Assembly (NCBI RefSeq): GCF_030161375.1
Contig: NZ_BSSQ01000014.1
Location: 179,230 to 243,229, forward strand
Direction of reading: 5' to 3'
From: Paenibacillus glycanilyticus
Lineage (GTDB): Bacteria; Bacillota; Bacilli; Paenibacillales; Paenibacillaceae
DNA length: 64,000 nt
Every line of letters begins with the position of its first letter. Positions within the stretch are counted from its first letter, which is position 1. This document shows positions 24,916-33,826 of the stretch, piece by piece. The position numbers were made by a program, and so were the translations under genes. Under the pieces are notes generated by a model. That model saw nothing but the letters and a program-made list of their open reading frames with translations, was not told where the DNA came from and searched no databases.

Positions 24916-26880
24916 TTAAGTGCCTATAAGTGCTTTATACTTGGCTGCATATTTGCTAACGCTTTGCACGAAGGTCGCATGGGACCAGGTCAATGGAGCA
25001 ACGGATAATGGCGTTCCATCGTATGGATTAAGCTGCTCCGGAAGAAGTCCGCTCGACAACGCGTGCTCGACGACCCACTCCAAGGTTTGGCGAGGCCCAT
25101 CAAGATCAGCCAGCGATTGCGCAGCTTCAATCTCGTAGTTGGCCACCCATAACGTACAGATGATCCATGGATTTCCCGGCACTTGATCTATCTCGCCAGT
25201 CTGCTGGAAATAATAATCGTTCGTATATCTGGCGATTCCGCCGATATTCGTCCGGACGCGCAGACCGTCCTTAATGGCATGCATCGTTTTGACGACGCGT
25301 TCGTCATGAACGGATAATACGCCAAACTCCCACAATCCAAACAAACTGCTCTCCAGCGTCATGTCCTTCACCCAGCGGTTATCCCGTTGAACAAGCCCGC
25401 GTGCGAAACGGCCGGTCTCTTCATCCCATAGATGGGTTAGAATCCCGGTTTTGATCGTATGCGCCATGTTGCGGTAATGATCGCTCCGCTCGTAATCGCC
25501 AAACAGCTCCGTAAAGAAAGCTCCCGCCATTAGACCGGCATATACGGAAGACGCCGTATACGTCCAGATACCGTAACGCTCCTCCCAAAGATCGTAGCTT
25601 GGCTTCGGAAGAGACAGCTCAGGGTCGATATATTCGCTTAGGAATGAAGCGGCTTTGCGAATCAGATTGCTATAGAGCGATTGAGGCAGCTCAATGACCT
25701 GATTGCGCGAGTAATCCTGCCATAAGGCGAACAGGACAAGCGCCGTTTCATCCTCCTGAATCGGGATCCTCTGGCTCCCCTTCACGATATACGGATGCCA
25801 GCTGGAGCCCACGGTTCCATCCGGATTGTACTTATGGTACAGATATCCTTCCGGGGAGAGCGCATTCGCACAGAAATGGAAAAAAGGAGCAATAACGCTC
25901 TGATAACCGGCCATAGACATCGCTTCGGCAATAAGCGCTCCGTCGCGCGGCCACATATAGCTATAATGATCCCGATTATATTGCAAAATGTCGGTATCGT
26001 TCGCCGCCAGTATCGCACCACGCTCATCCACCTGCGTCCGGACTAGCAGCAAGCTATTCTTGAACATTCGGATAACCTCTTTGGGCAAATCCCCCAGATC
26101 GGTCTCGGCGCGTTGCAGCCAATGCTTCCAGTAAATCACGATTCGGCTTAACAGCTTCTCTGGATGGTTATCCTTCACATACCTGTGGAGCGTCTTGACC
26201 TCCTCCAGATTTTTTCCAACGGACATCCAGTAATACATCGTCTTCTCGCCGTTAGCCGGCACGGTAGTGCGCAGACCAATCGTACTGTCAACGGAGCCTT
26301 GGGCAATCGTGTTGCCCATAAGCACGCCATCTTCCGCGTCGCGCCAGGTTCCTTCGGCAGAATGAAACCTTTTGACCCCGGTGGAATACTGCATTATGCC
26401 GCCTTCATCCGTACAGCCGCTAAACATAAAATAGTTTGAGCGTTTATAGTGGAACATCGTGTTATTTTCCGGATAAAAGGCCGCCGTATCCCCTACCTCA
26501 GAACCTTCAATCATCAGGTCCTGATGGAAGAACAGTCTTGCTTCCCGGCTATCGTTCCTCTTGTTGCGTACAACAACCCGCTTAATGTAGATGCATTCGC
26601 GCTGGTGAATACCGTCGTTGATATGAAGCTCGACGCCTAGTCCCTCATGCTTGGCAATAATATTCGTCACAAGGGCATCGTCGATATAATTCAGTTCGAA
26701 TGTCCATTCCTTCTCGTCCAACCAGGAAAATGCGCCTCCGATCCAGATCCCGAACCGGCAATAGTGTCCGCCAACATGGTTAAGCTGTCCGACATACGGA
26801 AAATAAATATCCCGAATAAAACAGTGTTGATCCAAATTGAGCAGCAGCTTGCCATTGCCGATTACAAGGTGACGGGCCAT
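24916..26880 (-). CDS. GH15 glucoamylase-like glycoside hydrolase
   Basis: A 654-residue cytosolic enzyme (no signal peptide) of glycoside hydrolase family 15. An N-terminal beta-sandwich (about residues 1-255) precedes the (alpha/alpha)6 barrel. The substrate-site motif SYMWPRDGALIAEAM is near 308; the probable general acid is Glu433 in DLWEERYG and the general base Glu615 in LLPEQLNPYDG. It would release glucose from the ends of alpha-1,4 glucans. It is the last gene of the glg operon and overlaps glgA by 19 nt, in the slot where B. subtilis has glycogen phosphorylase. A related trehalase or dextranase activity cannot be ruled out. Confidence 0.9.
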   Translation of the reverse strand: MARHLVIGNGKLLLNLDQHCFIRDIYFPYVGQLNHVGGHYCRFGIWIGGAFSWLDEKEWTFELNYIDDALVTNIIAKHEGLGVELHINDGIHQRECIYIKRVVVRNKRNDSREARLFFHQDLMIEGSEVGDTAAFYPENNTMFHYKRSNYFMFSGCTDEGGIMQYSTGVKRFHSAEGTWRDAEDGVLMGNTIAQGSVDSTIGLRTTVPANGEKTMYYWMSVGKNLEEVKTLHRYVKDNHPEKLLSRIVIYWKHWLQRAETDLGDLPKEVIRMFKNSLLLVRTQVDERGAILAANDTDILQYNRDHYSYMWPRDGALIAEAMSMAGYQSVIAPFFHFCANALSPEGYLYHKYNPDGTVGSSWHPYIVKGSQRIPIQEDETALVLFALWQDYSRNQVIELPQSLYSNLIRKAASFLSEYIDPELSLPKPSYDLWEERYGIWTYTASSVYAGLMAGAFFTELFGDYERSDHYRNMAHTIKTGILTHLWDEETGRFARGLVQRDNRWVKDMTLESSLFGLWEFGVLSVHDERVVKTMHAIKDGLRVRTNIGGIARYTNDYYFQQTGEIDQVPGNPWIICTLWVANYEIEAAQSLADLDGPRQTLEWVVEHALSSGLLPEQLNPYDGTPLSVAPLTWSHATFVQSVSKYAAKYKALIGT

Positions 26881-28325
26881 CTTTCTGTCCCCTTTCTAGA
26901 AGCAAGAAGTTGATCGTACAAGGCCATATATGCTTTAGCCGAACGGCTCCAACTGTAATCTTCCTTTCCGGCATTATCCACAATGCGGCGCCATGCCGTT
27001 TCGTCACGGTAAAAGCTGAGCGCCCGGTTCAGGGTATACCAATAATCGTCCGCATTATAATGGGTAAAGCTGAAGCCGTTACCTTCCCCGGTCTCTTCAT
27101 TATAGGATTGGACCGTATCCTTTAGACCGCCAGTTTCCCGGACAACGGGTATAGAACGGTAACGAAGCGCGAGCAGTTGGCTTAGTCCGCATGGTTCAAA
27201 CCGGGACGGCATTAGGAAAATATCAGAGCCTGCATAGATCCTTCTTGCAAGGCGGTCATTATAACCAAGCCAGACGGCAGCTTTCTTCGGGTAACGGGCG
27301 ACCAGCTGGTTCATCGCGTTCTCGAAATGCCAATCTCCCGCTCCGAGTACGACCAGTTGAACGTCTTCCTGCATAAGCTGTTCAAGCTTCCAAGTGATCA
27401 GATCAAGTCCCTTGGATTCCACTAGCCGGCTGACAATGCCAAGCAACGGAATGTCTTCCGACTCGGGAAGACCCAGCTCCGCTTGCAAACTCAGCTTGTT
27501 TTTCCGCTTGCGGCCAATAGACGAACGGTAAGGCGTATGTAGGGCATCATCGTTCATCGGATCAAACAATTCGGTATCAATACCGTTGACGATACCCGTT
27601 AAATCAGCGGAGCGTGCACGCAGCAGTCCGTCCAACTGTTCGCCATACTCCCAGCTTTGAATTTCGCGCGCATATGTTTCGCTAACTGTTGTCAGTTTGT
27701 CCGCATAAACAAGACCGGCCTTCAAGCAGTTTGCGGCACCATGAAACTCCAGCTTGTCATCCGTGAACAACTCGTCTCCGGCACCAAGCAGATCCTTGAT
27801 TTGCTCCATGCCGAAGACACCTTGATACATTAAGTTATGGATCGTAAATACCGACTTGACGCCATCCCAAGCCGGATCATTCGCGTAACGCGTACGGAGC
27901 AAGAAAGGAATAAGACCCGTCTGCCAGTCATGGCAATGGACAACATCCGGCTGGAAGTCCATATACCGGACGGCCTCCATAACGGCAACACAATAAAATA
28001 CGAAGCGCTCGGCGTCGTCTCCGTAACCGTAGAGTCCTTTGCGCCTGAAATAAAACTCATTGTCGATCAAGTAATAAATAACGCCGTTGATTTCCGCCTT
28101 GAACAAACCGCAATATTGGTTTCGCCATCCGAAGCTGACTTGAAACTCCGCAATTCTCTCAAACTGTTGAATATAGTGATCCGGAATTTCCTCATACTTC
28201 GGCATTACGAGTCTAACATCAGCACCTCGCTGTTTCAGTGCTTTTGGCAATGCGCCAGCAACGTCAGCCAGACCTCCTGTCTTAGCCAGTGGATTCGCCT
28301 CGGAAGTCGCCATTAATAGATTCAC
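26862..28325 (-). CDS. glgA: Glycogen synthase (ADP-glucose type)
   Basis: A 487-residue GT5 glycosyltransferase that extends alpha-1,4 glucan from ADP-glucose. The KTGGLADVAGALPKALKQRG motif is near residue 16, HCHDWQTGLIP near 128 and the C-terminal PSRFEPCGLSQLLALRYRSI near 375. GTG at 28325 follows AGGTGA by 7-8 nt. It follows glgD by 43 nt. Confidence 0.96.
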   Translation of the reverse strand: MNLLMATSEANPLAKTGGLADVAGALPKALKQRGADVRLVMPKYEEIPDHYIQQFERIAEFQVSFGWRNQYCGLFKAEINGVIYYLIDNEFYFRRKGLYGYGDDAERFVFYCVAVMEAVRYMDFQPDVVHCHDWQTGLIPFLLRTRYANDPAWDGVKSVFTIHNLMYQGVFGMEQIKDLLGAGDELFTDDKLEFHGAANCLKAGLVYADKLTTVSETYAREIQSWEYGEQLDGLLRARSADLTGIVNGIDTELFDPMNDDALHTPYRSSIGRKRKNKLSLQAELGLPESEDIPLLGIVSRLVESKGLDLITWKLEQLMQEDVQLVVLGAGDWHFENAMNQLVARYPKKAAVWLGYNDRLARRIYAGSDIFLMPSRFEPCGLSQLLALRYRSIPVVRETGGLKDTVQSYNEETGEGNGFSFTHYNADDYWYTLNRALSFYRDETAWRRIVDNAGKEDYSWSRSAKAYMALYDQLLASRKGTERWPVTL

Positions 28326-28368
28326 GTCTGATCACCTCATACCCTATCCAAAGTTTTAATTGCTATAT

Positions 28369-29481
28369 TTATATAATTTTACGTTTGCCAGCAAGAAACG
28401 GATTTTCCACGGAACCGCGAATATCGCGGTCATATTGCACTCGAACATCCTTATCCAATATGCAGTGCTGGATTAAGCTGTTCTCGCCAATGTCGCCATT
28501 TTGCATGATGATGCTATTGCGGACAACGGCCCCTTTGCGAACGTGCACGCCGCGGAACAAAATGCTGTTCTCGACCGTGCCTTCGATCCGGCAACCATTG
28601 GCAATAAGCGAATTGGATACTTTCGAAGTGCCCAGGTAGCGTGCGGGCGGTTCATCTTTGCCTTTCGTAAATACGGTGCCCGGCTGGAAGAACACTTCGC
28701 GCCATACATCCGGTTCGAGCAGACTCATATTGCTTTGATAGTAACTGGACAATGTATTTACAACTGCCAAGTAACCTTCATGCATATAGCCAAAAACCCG
28801 AAGTTTATCGATTCTTGAGAAAATCGCGTGACGGACCAAATGGTCTTGCCCTTGTGCCAGCGAAGTCTCGACGAGTTCCATCAGCAGGTCTTTCCGCATG
28901 ATGTACATCTCCATGGAGGAGACGTCGCTGTGCATTCTGCCATAATGGTCTTGCATGGCCGTAATGCGGCCGTCCGCGTTCATCTTCACCTTGCGCGCTT
29001 TGCCGCCCATAAGATCGGCATGTTTCTTGCACACAATCGTAATATCGGCTTCGCGTGCCTTGTGGGCTTCGATAATCGGCTCGAAATCGATGTTGCATAC
29101 CATGTGGCTGCGCGCAATCACAACGTATTCCAAGGTGGAACGGTTAAAGTAGTCACGGTGCTGATAGAAATGATATAAATCGCCGCGGCTAACTTCCTGA
29201 ATATCATCCGTTGCCGGAGGAAGCAGGAATAGTCCGCTCTGGCGATTGTTTAAGTCCCAATGGTCGCCTGATCCGACGTGGTCCATTAGAGAACGAAATT
29301 TCGTATGCGCAAATACGGCTACTTTATTAATGCCCGAATTGACCATACTGGAGAGGATAAAATCAATGAGACGGTATCTCGCCCCAAACGGTACGGTAGC
29401 CAGACACCGATTTTGTGTCAGCCGTTCCAAATCATCGGTTTCGTGAATTAGATTAATAACGCCCATTACTTGATGCTTCAT
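28369..29481 (-). CDS. glgD: ADP-glucose pyrophosphorylase GlgD subunit
   Basis: A 370-residue GlgC paralog found in Firmicutes, where GlgC and GlgD form the active heterotetramer. It starts [20 protein letters not shown], lacking the canonical GGxGxRL nucleotidyl loop, but keeps [21 protein letters not shown]-terminal hexapeptide repeats (about 285-350) form a left-handed beta helix. It overlaps glgC by 4 nt. Thus it is probably regulatory, with glgC catalytic. Confidence 0.95.
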   Translation of the reverse strand: MKHQVMGVINLIHETDDLERLTQNRCLATVPFGARYRLIDFILSSMVNSGINKVAVFAHTKFRSLMDHVGSGDHWDLNNRQSGLFLLPPATDDIQEVSRGDLYHFYQHRDYFNRSTLEYVVIARSHMVCNIDFEPIIEAHKAREADITIVCKKHADLMGGKARKVKMNADGRITAMQDHYGRMHSDVSSMEMYIMRKDLLMELVETSLAQGQDHLVRHAIFSRIDKLRVFGYMHEGYLAVVNTLSSYYQSNMSLLEPDVWREVFFQPGTVFTKGKDEPPARYLGTSKVSNSLIANGCRIEGTVENSILFRGVHVRKGAVVRNSIIMQNGDIGENSLIQHCILDKDVRVQYDRDIRGSVENPFLAGKRKII

Positions 29482-30647
29482 GACGGCTCCACCTCCAGTA
29501 GTAAAGGTTCATTGGATACAAATTCGCCTACGGCTACAACGGTTATCGCATCATCGTCCGGACTGCCGATGCATACACCGTCTTCGATTACCGCACCTTC
29601 GCCTATAATCGCCCTGTAGATGCGGGCGCCTTTGCCGATTTGAACATTCGGCATAATGACAGATTCGCTAACGATACTCTTCTTGCCGGTCGTCACGCCA
29701 AAAAACAACACGGATCGTTCGACGTCGCCTTCTACGATGCAACCTTCCGTTACCATCGAGGAGGTTACGCTCGCGCCGGAGGCCATATATTGAGCCGGCC
29801 TGTTCGGACTGACGGAATAAATGCGCCATTCTTTATCCGCAAGATCAAGAGATGGTTTGTCGTCTAGCAGGTCCATATTCGCTTCCCACAAGCTTTCGAT
29901 CGTGCCGACATCTTTCCAATAACCCCGGAAGGAATAAGCGCTCAAATGCAAGCCATCTCTCATCATAGCCGGGATAATGTCTTTGCCGAAGTCATTGCTG
30001 GAATTGCGGCTGGCTTCGTCATACATCAAATATTTCTGGAGAACCGACCACGAGAAAATATATACGCCCATCGACGCGATATTGCTCGTTGGCGACTTTG
30101 GTTTTTCTTCAAAAGCCGTAATCCGATCCTCGTCATCCACATGCATGACGCCAAACCGGCTGGCTTCCTTCCATGGCACTTCAATTCCTGCAATCGTAAT
30201 ATCCGCGCCAGACTTCTTGTGATGCTGCAGCATCAAGTCGTAATCCATTTTATAGATATGGTCACCAGAGATGACCAGAACATAGTTAGGGTCATACCGT
30301 TCTATGAAAGCCATGTTTTGATAGATCGCGTTTGCCGTGCCTTTATACCAGACGCCGCCCTTTTGCTTCACAAAAGGAGGCAGAATAGCCATGCCGCCAT
30401 CCTTGCGGTCCAGCCCCCACGGACTTCCAATTCCCAGGTACCGATTCAATTCCAGCGGCTGGTATTGCGTCAGTACGCCTACCGTATCAATTCCGGAATG
30501 TGCGCAATTGCTTAACGTAAAGTCGATAATGCGGTATTTTCCGCCAAAATATACGGCCGGCTTCGCCAAATCCTTTGTGAGAACGCCCAGACGCTTACCT
30601 TCTCCTCCTGCCAGAAGCATTGCAACCATTTCCTTTTTTCGACCCAT
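29478..30647 (-). CDS. glgC: Glucose-1-phosphate adenylyltransferase
   Basis: A 389-residue catalytic ADP-glucose pyrophosphorylase. [20 protein letters not shown] near residue 11 is the nucleotidyl loop; [14 protein letters not shown] near 30, [13 protein letters not shown] near 126 and FEEKP near 186 complete the active site. C-terminal hexapeptide repeats follow. It is the committed step of glycogen synthesis and lies 15 nt downstream of glgB. Confidence 0.97.
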   Translation of the reverse strand: MGRKKEMVAMLLAGGEGKRLGVLTKDLAKPAVYFGGKYRIIDFTLSNCAHSGIDTVGVLTQYQPLELNRYLGIGSPWGLDRKDGGMAILPPFVKQKGGVWYKGTANAIYQNMAFIERYDPNYVLVISGDHIYKMDYDLMLQHHKKSGADITIAGIEVPWKEASRFGVMHVDDEDRITAFEEKPKSPTSNIASMGVYIFSWSVLQKYLMYDEASRNSSNDFGKDIIPAMMRDGLHLSAYSFRGYWKDVGTIESLWEANMDLLDDKPSLDLADKEWRIYSVSPNRPAQYMASGASVTSSMVTEGCIVEGDVERSVLFFGVTTGKKSIVSESVIMPNVQIGKGARIYRAIIGEGAVIEDGVCIGSPDDDAITVVAVGEFVSNEPLLLEVEPS

Positions 30648-30662
30648 GACACCAACCCCTTC

Positions 30663-32582
30663 TTATTGTGTGTCCCCACTCACAAATCTGAACAACTGGA
30701 AGGATAGAGGGGGGAGATAGATGGAAATGCTCTGGTTATAGCCGTGCCAGCCCAATTTCTCGCTGTTATACTTCCTTTTTGACCGTGAATCGGTACCTCC
30801 GAACTGTCCTTCATTGCTGCCCAGAATCATGCGATAACAGCCCGGCTGCGGCACGCCTAATCGATAATGGGAATACCCGTTTCTGGAGAAGTTGGCGACC
30901 GTGACGGTAAAGCCATGCTTGCCATAACGAATGAAAGATATGATTGACTGTTCAGCATTATTCACGTCGATCCATTGGAATGCCGTAGCGTCCTGATCTC
31001 TTTCCCAGAGAGAAGGCTCCTTTGCATAGACATGATTTAATGCTTTGACATAATGCTTCATTTTGCCGTGAAGAGGGTAATCGAGCAACATCCAGTCAAG
31101 CGGGTCGCGGTCCTTCCATTCGTCGAACTGCCCCCATTCGCTGCCCATAAACAGCAGCTTTTTGCCGGGATGCGCAATCCAGTAACCGTACAGCAGCCGG
31201 AGCTGGGCAAATTTCTCCTCGTAGGAGCCAGGCATTTTGTTAAGCAAGGACCGTTTGCCATGTACGACTTCGTCATGCGAGAAAGGCAATACAAAATTTT
31301 CCGTGTAAGCATACAAAAGTGAGAAAGTTAATAAGTGGTGGTAGTGTGTGCGGTCGGCAGGATCATACGACATGTAGCGCAATACATCGTTCATCCAACC
31401 CATGTTCCATTTGAAATTAAAACCCAGCCCGCCTAAGTAGGTAGGTGAGGTAACTGCAGGCCAAGCGGAAGAATCTTCTGCAATCATTAGTGCGTCTGGG
31501 TAGTAGTGAAATACGGTTTCGTTTAGCCGTTTCATAAAGCGGAGAGCGTCTAGATTGTCTGTGCCGCCATGCTCATTCCAGGTGAAGAGTTCCGGCGGTT
31601 TATCCATGTGGAGATTGATCATGCTGGCGACGGCGTCAATCCGAAGACCGTCGAAGTGGTACATATCCATCCAATAGATGGCGTTGGAGATTAGAAAGCT
31701 GATAACTTCGTTTCGTTTGAAATCAAAGGCCAATGTCCCCCATAAAGGCTTTTCGGCAAGCTTCTTGTCATTTCCTTCAAAGATCGGAGTTCCGTCAAAA
31801 CTTCTTAGACCATGATCATCCTTGCAGAAATGTCCCGGGACCCAGTCCAGGATGACGCCAATTCCGTGAGCGTGGCAGCAATCTATGAAATTCATCAGCT
31901 GCTTTGGCTCGCCATATCGGCTGGAAGGCGCATAATAACCGGTAATCTGATAACCCCAGGATTGGTCAAAAGGATGTTCGTTAAGCGGCATCAGCTCAAT
32001 ATGGGTATAACCCATCTCGGCGACATAAGGAACCAACTGCTGGGCAAGCTCATCATAGGTGAGGAAATCCTCTTTCCCTTTGAGCCGCCAGGATCCGGCA
32101 TGCACTTCGTACATGATCATCGGATTGGAGTAAGCCGTTTTGTTCTTTGCCGTGTTCATCCACTTCTGGTCTCGCCATGAAAATCCGCGCAGATCAGACA
32201 CAACGGAAGCCGTTTGAGGACGTCTTTCAGCGAGATTGGCGTAAGGATCTGCTTTGAGCAATCGCTCACCGGAAAAGGTCGCAATCTCGTACTTGTATAC
32301 AGCGCCTTCGCCAAGTCCAGGCACAAAGATCACCCAGACGCCGGTAGAACCGATGCGCTCCATCAACAAACCGGTACGATCCCAGTTGTTAAATTGGCCA
32401 ACAAGCCGAACTTCCTTCGCGTTGGGAGCCCAAACTGCAAATCTGACGCCTTCTTCACCTTCCCAATCCATGACATGAGCGCCCATGAACCGGTAACTGT
32501 GGTAAGAGCAGCCCTTGTTGAACAAGTACAAATCGCTCAACATCAGGCCGTACGGTGCCGTTTTTTGAATCATTTCCGACAA
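30663..32582 (-). CDS. glgB: 1,4-alpha-glucan branching enzyme
   Basis: A 639-residue GH13 enzyme that makes alpha-1,6 branches. It has an N-terminal CBM48 (WEGEEGVRFAVWAPNAKEVR), barrel motifs GVILDWVPGHF, DGLRIDAVASM (nucleophile Asp), IAEDSSAWP (acid/base Glu) and LPFSHDEVVHGK, and the C-terminal beta domain. It heads the operon behind a promoter containing an 18-bp palindrome. Confidence 0.97.
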   Translation of the reverse strand: MSEMIQKTAPYGLMLSDLYLFNKGCSYHSYRFMGAHVMDWEGEEGVRFAVWAPNAKEVRLVGQFNNWDRTGLLMERIGSTGVWVIFVPGLGEGAVYKYEIATFSGERLLKADPYANLAERRPQTASVVSDLRGFSWRDQKWMNTAKNKTAYSNPMIMYEVHAGSWRLKGKEDFLTYDELAQQLVPYVAEMGYTHIELMPLNEHPFDQSWGYQITGYYAPSSRYGEPKQLMNFIDCCHAHGIGVILDWVPGHFCKDDHGLRSFDGTPIFEGNDKKLAEKPLWGTLAFDFKRNEVISFLISNAIYWMDMYHFDGLRIDAVASMINLHMDKPPELFTWNEHGGTDNLDALRFMKRLNETVFHYYPDALMIAEDSSAWPAVTSPTYLGGLGFNFKWNMGWMNDVLRYMSYDPADRTHYHHLLTFSLLYAYTENFVLPFSHDEVVHGKRSLLNKMPGSYEEKFAQLRLLYGYWIAHPGKKLLFMGSEWGQFDEWKDRDPLDWMLLDYPLHGKMKHYVKALNHVYAKEPSLWERDQDATAFQWIDVNNAEQSIISFIRYGKHGFTVTVANFSRNGYSHYRLGVPQPGCYRMILGSNEGQFGGTDSRSKRKYNSEKLGWHGYNQSISIYLPPLSFQLFRFVSGDTQ

Positions 32583-32654
32583 TCGCCTCCATTGGGTTAG
32601 AATGGTGCCGTTAACGTTGAGGGTTCATTTCCCGGAAAATGGGGAGTTACCTAC

Positions 32655-32683
32655 ATTATACATATTTTCATGAAAATATACAC
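32655..32683 (-). promoter_or_regulatory. glg operon promoter with palindromic spacer
   Basis: On the minus strand TATAAT (32655-32660) is a perfect -10. Between it and a poor -35 (GTGTAT, 32678-32683) lies the perfect palindrome ATATTTTCATGAAAATAT (32662-32679). A dimeric regulator bound there would cover the spacer and contact polymerase. The 72-nt leader to glgB shows no riboswitch-like fold. Confidence 0.65.
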
Positions 32684-32723
32684 CCCATTTTCAAAGCACC
32701 ATGTAACATTATCTTACATAAAT

Positions 32724-32951
32724 CTAACAATTTTTCTGCAAGACTCGATTTATGTAATAATGTTTAACACAGAACCCTTTCGAAACGGCTTGACTCGTAC
32801 AGTTGGTCCAGCTGCAATCGACCATTTTTTTCGTTCTGCGGGGCATTACCGTGTGCGGGTCCCCATGTCTCATCAATCTCTGATGGTGCATGGAGCATAG
32901 GTCTCTTGCTTTTACGGGTTTGGAGCAATTGTCGATCCCGCATGTTTTCAT
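32724..32951 (-). CDS. Small protein with two Cys/His zinc-knuckle repeats
   Basis: A 75-residue, basic protein with two copies of C-x4-C-x9/10-C-x2-H: CGIDNCSKPVKARDLCSMHH (residues 4-23) and CSWTNCTSQAVSKGFCVKHY (46-65). The ARDLCSMHHQRLMRHGDP stretch resembles zinc fingers in phage and actinobacterial HNH or recombination-directed proteins. It could bind nucleic acid. RBS AGGAGGG, 9 nt before the ATG. It diverges from a PAS-HTH regulator. I cannot assign a named family. Confidence 0.75.
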   Translation of the reverse strand: MKTCGIDNCSKPVKARDLCSMHHQRLMRHGDPHTVMPRRTKKMVDCSWTNCTSQAVSKGFCVKHYYINRVLQKNC

Positions 32952-33100
32952 GCTGTTATATCCCTCCTAGAAGCAAACCTGCGTTTTCTTATATTACCTG
33001 AGAAATAATAGACATATAAAGCTCGCTGTTAGCTGATCATTCTATCATTTCGTCATAGATATAGCATCTTCCGCATAATAGAACCGTTTCCTGCCGACAA

Positions 33101-33116
33101 GTTTAATTTATTAAAC
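33101..33116. promoter_or_regulatory. 16-bp palindrome nested in an 8-bp inverted repeat
   Basis: GTTTAATTTATTAAAC is perfectly self-complementary. It lies within AACCGTTT (33082-33089) and AAACGGTT (33119-33126). The position, between the divergent zinc-finger gene and PAS-HTH gene, suits an operator. The 285-base spacer holds no other gene that I can see. Confidence 0.5.
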
Positions 33117-33236
33117 CAAAACGGTTTTAATTTTGACGATTCTGTTAAATACAGCAAAGCTATTGTATAGTGCAGACATACAGCTTATACTCGTTTTTGT
33201 AAATTGGCATGTTAGGCATTAAGGGAGGATCATTTA

Positions 33237-33818
33237 TTGACAGCATTCTACCACATATTCCAGATACTAGATCAACCTATGGTGCTTGTCAAAGTATCGC
33301 GAACAGCAACAACCGTTCACGAAACCAATGAAGCCTTCTGCAGGCTTTCGGGATATACGCAGGAGCAGTTGAAAGACGCCTCCATTGAGCTGTTGATTAC
33401 AAAACATTTACCTTGCGACAACAGTCAGCATTTTACGCAGGAGACCATTCTGATTACTTCGGGAGAGCAGGAAATTCCCGTTTATCTTGATTTCCGGCCA
33501 TTAACGGTAACCGATCAGGACGAAGCCATCTACGCCCTGATCATGTTGGAGGTTACTAGCGAGTATGCGTTGCATGAGGATTCCTTAACGGTGATCAATC
33601 ATGTATCGGAGCCTGCCAAGCGGTTGAAAATGTGGATGGCCAAACGAGATCTCAGCGCTAACCAACTATCTGCGGCTACGCACATCTCGCTTCAGACGAT
33701 ATCCAAGCTGCGCAATGGCCATATTGCCAAGCCCAACCGTTTGACTGCCGAGCTTATAGCCGGGGAACTGCAAGTCGCCGTCAGCGATATCTGGCCTGAA
33801 GTACGAAAAGGCCGGTGA
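33237..33818 (+). CDS. PAS domain and Xre-type HTH regulator
   Basis: A 193-residue protein. Residues about 5-110 read as a PAS fold (VHETNEAFCRLSGYTQEQLK) and residues about 128-188 as a Cro/C1-type helix-turn-helix (LSANQLSAATHISLQTISKL, RNGHIAKPNRLTAELIAGEL). A sensor joined directly to an Xre HTH is uncommon. Start TTG 33237 lies 8 nt after GGGAGG. It may regulate itself or the divergent zinc-finger gene. No cofactor-binding residue is evident in the PAS part. Confidence 0.78.
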   Translation: MTAFYHIFQILDQPMVLVKVSRTATTVHETNEAFCRLSGYTQEQLKDASIELLITKHLPCDNSQHFTQETILITSGEQEIPVYLDFRPLTVTDQDEAIYALIMLEVTSEYALHEDSLTVINHVSEPAKRLKMWMAKRDLSANQLSAATHISLQTISKLRNGHIAKPNRLTAELIAGELQVAVSDIWPEVRKGR

Positions 33819-33826
33819 TCGCTGGC

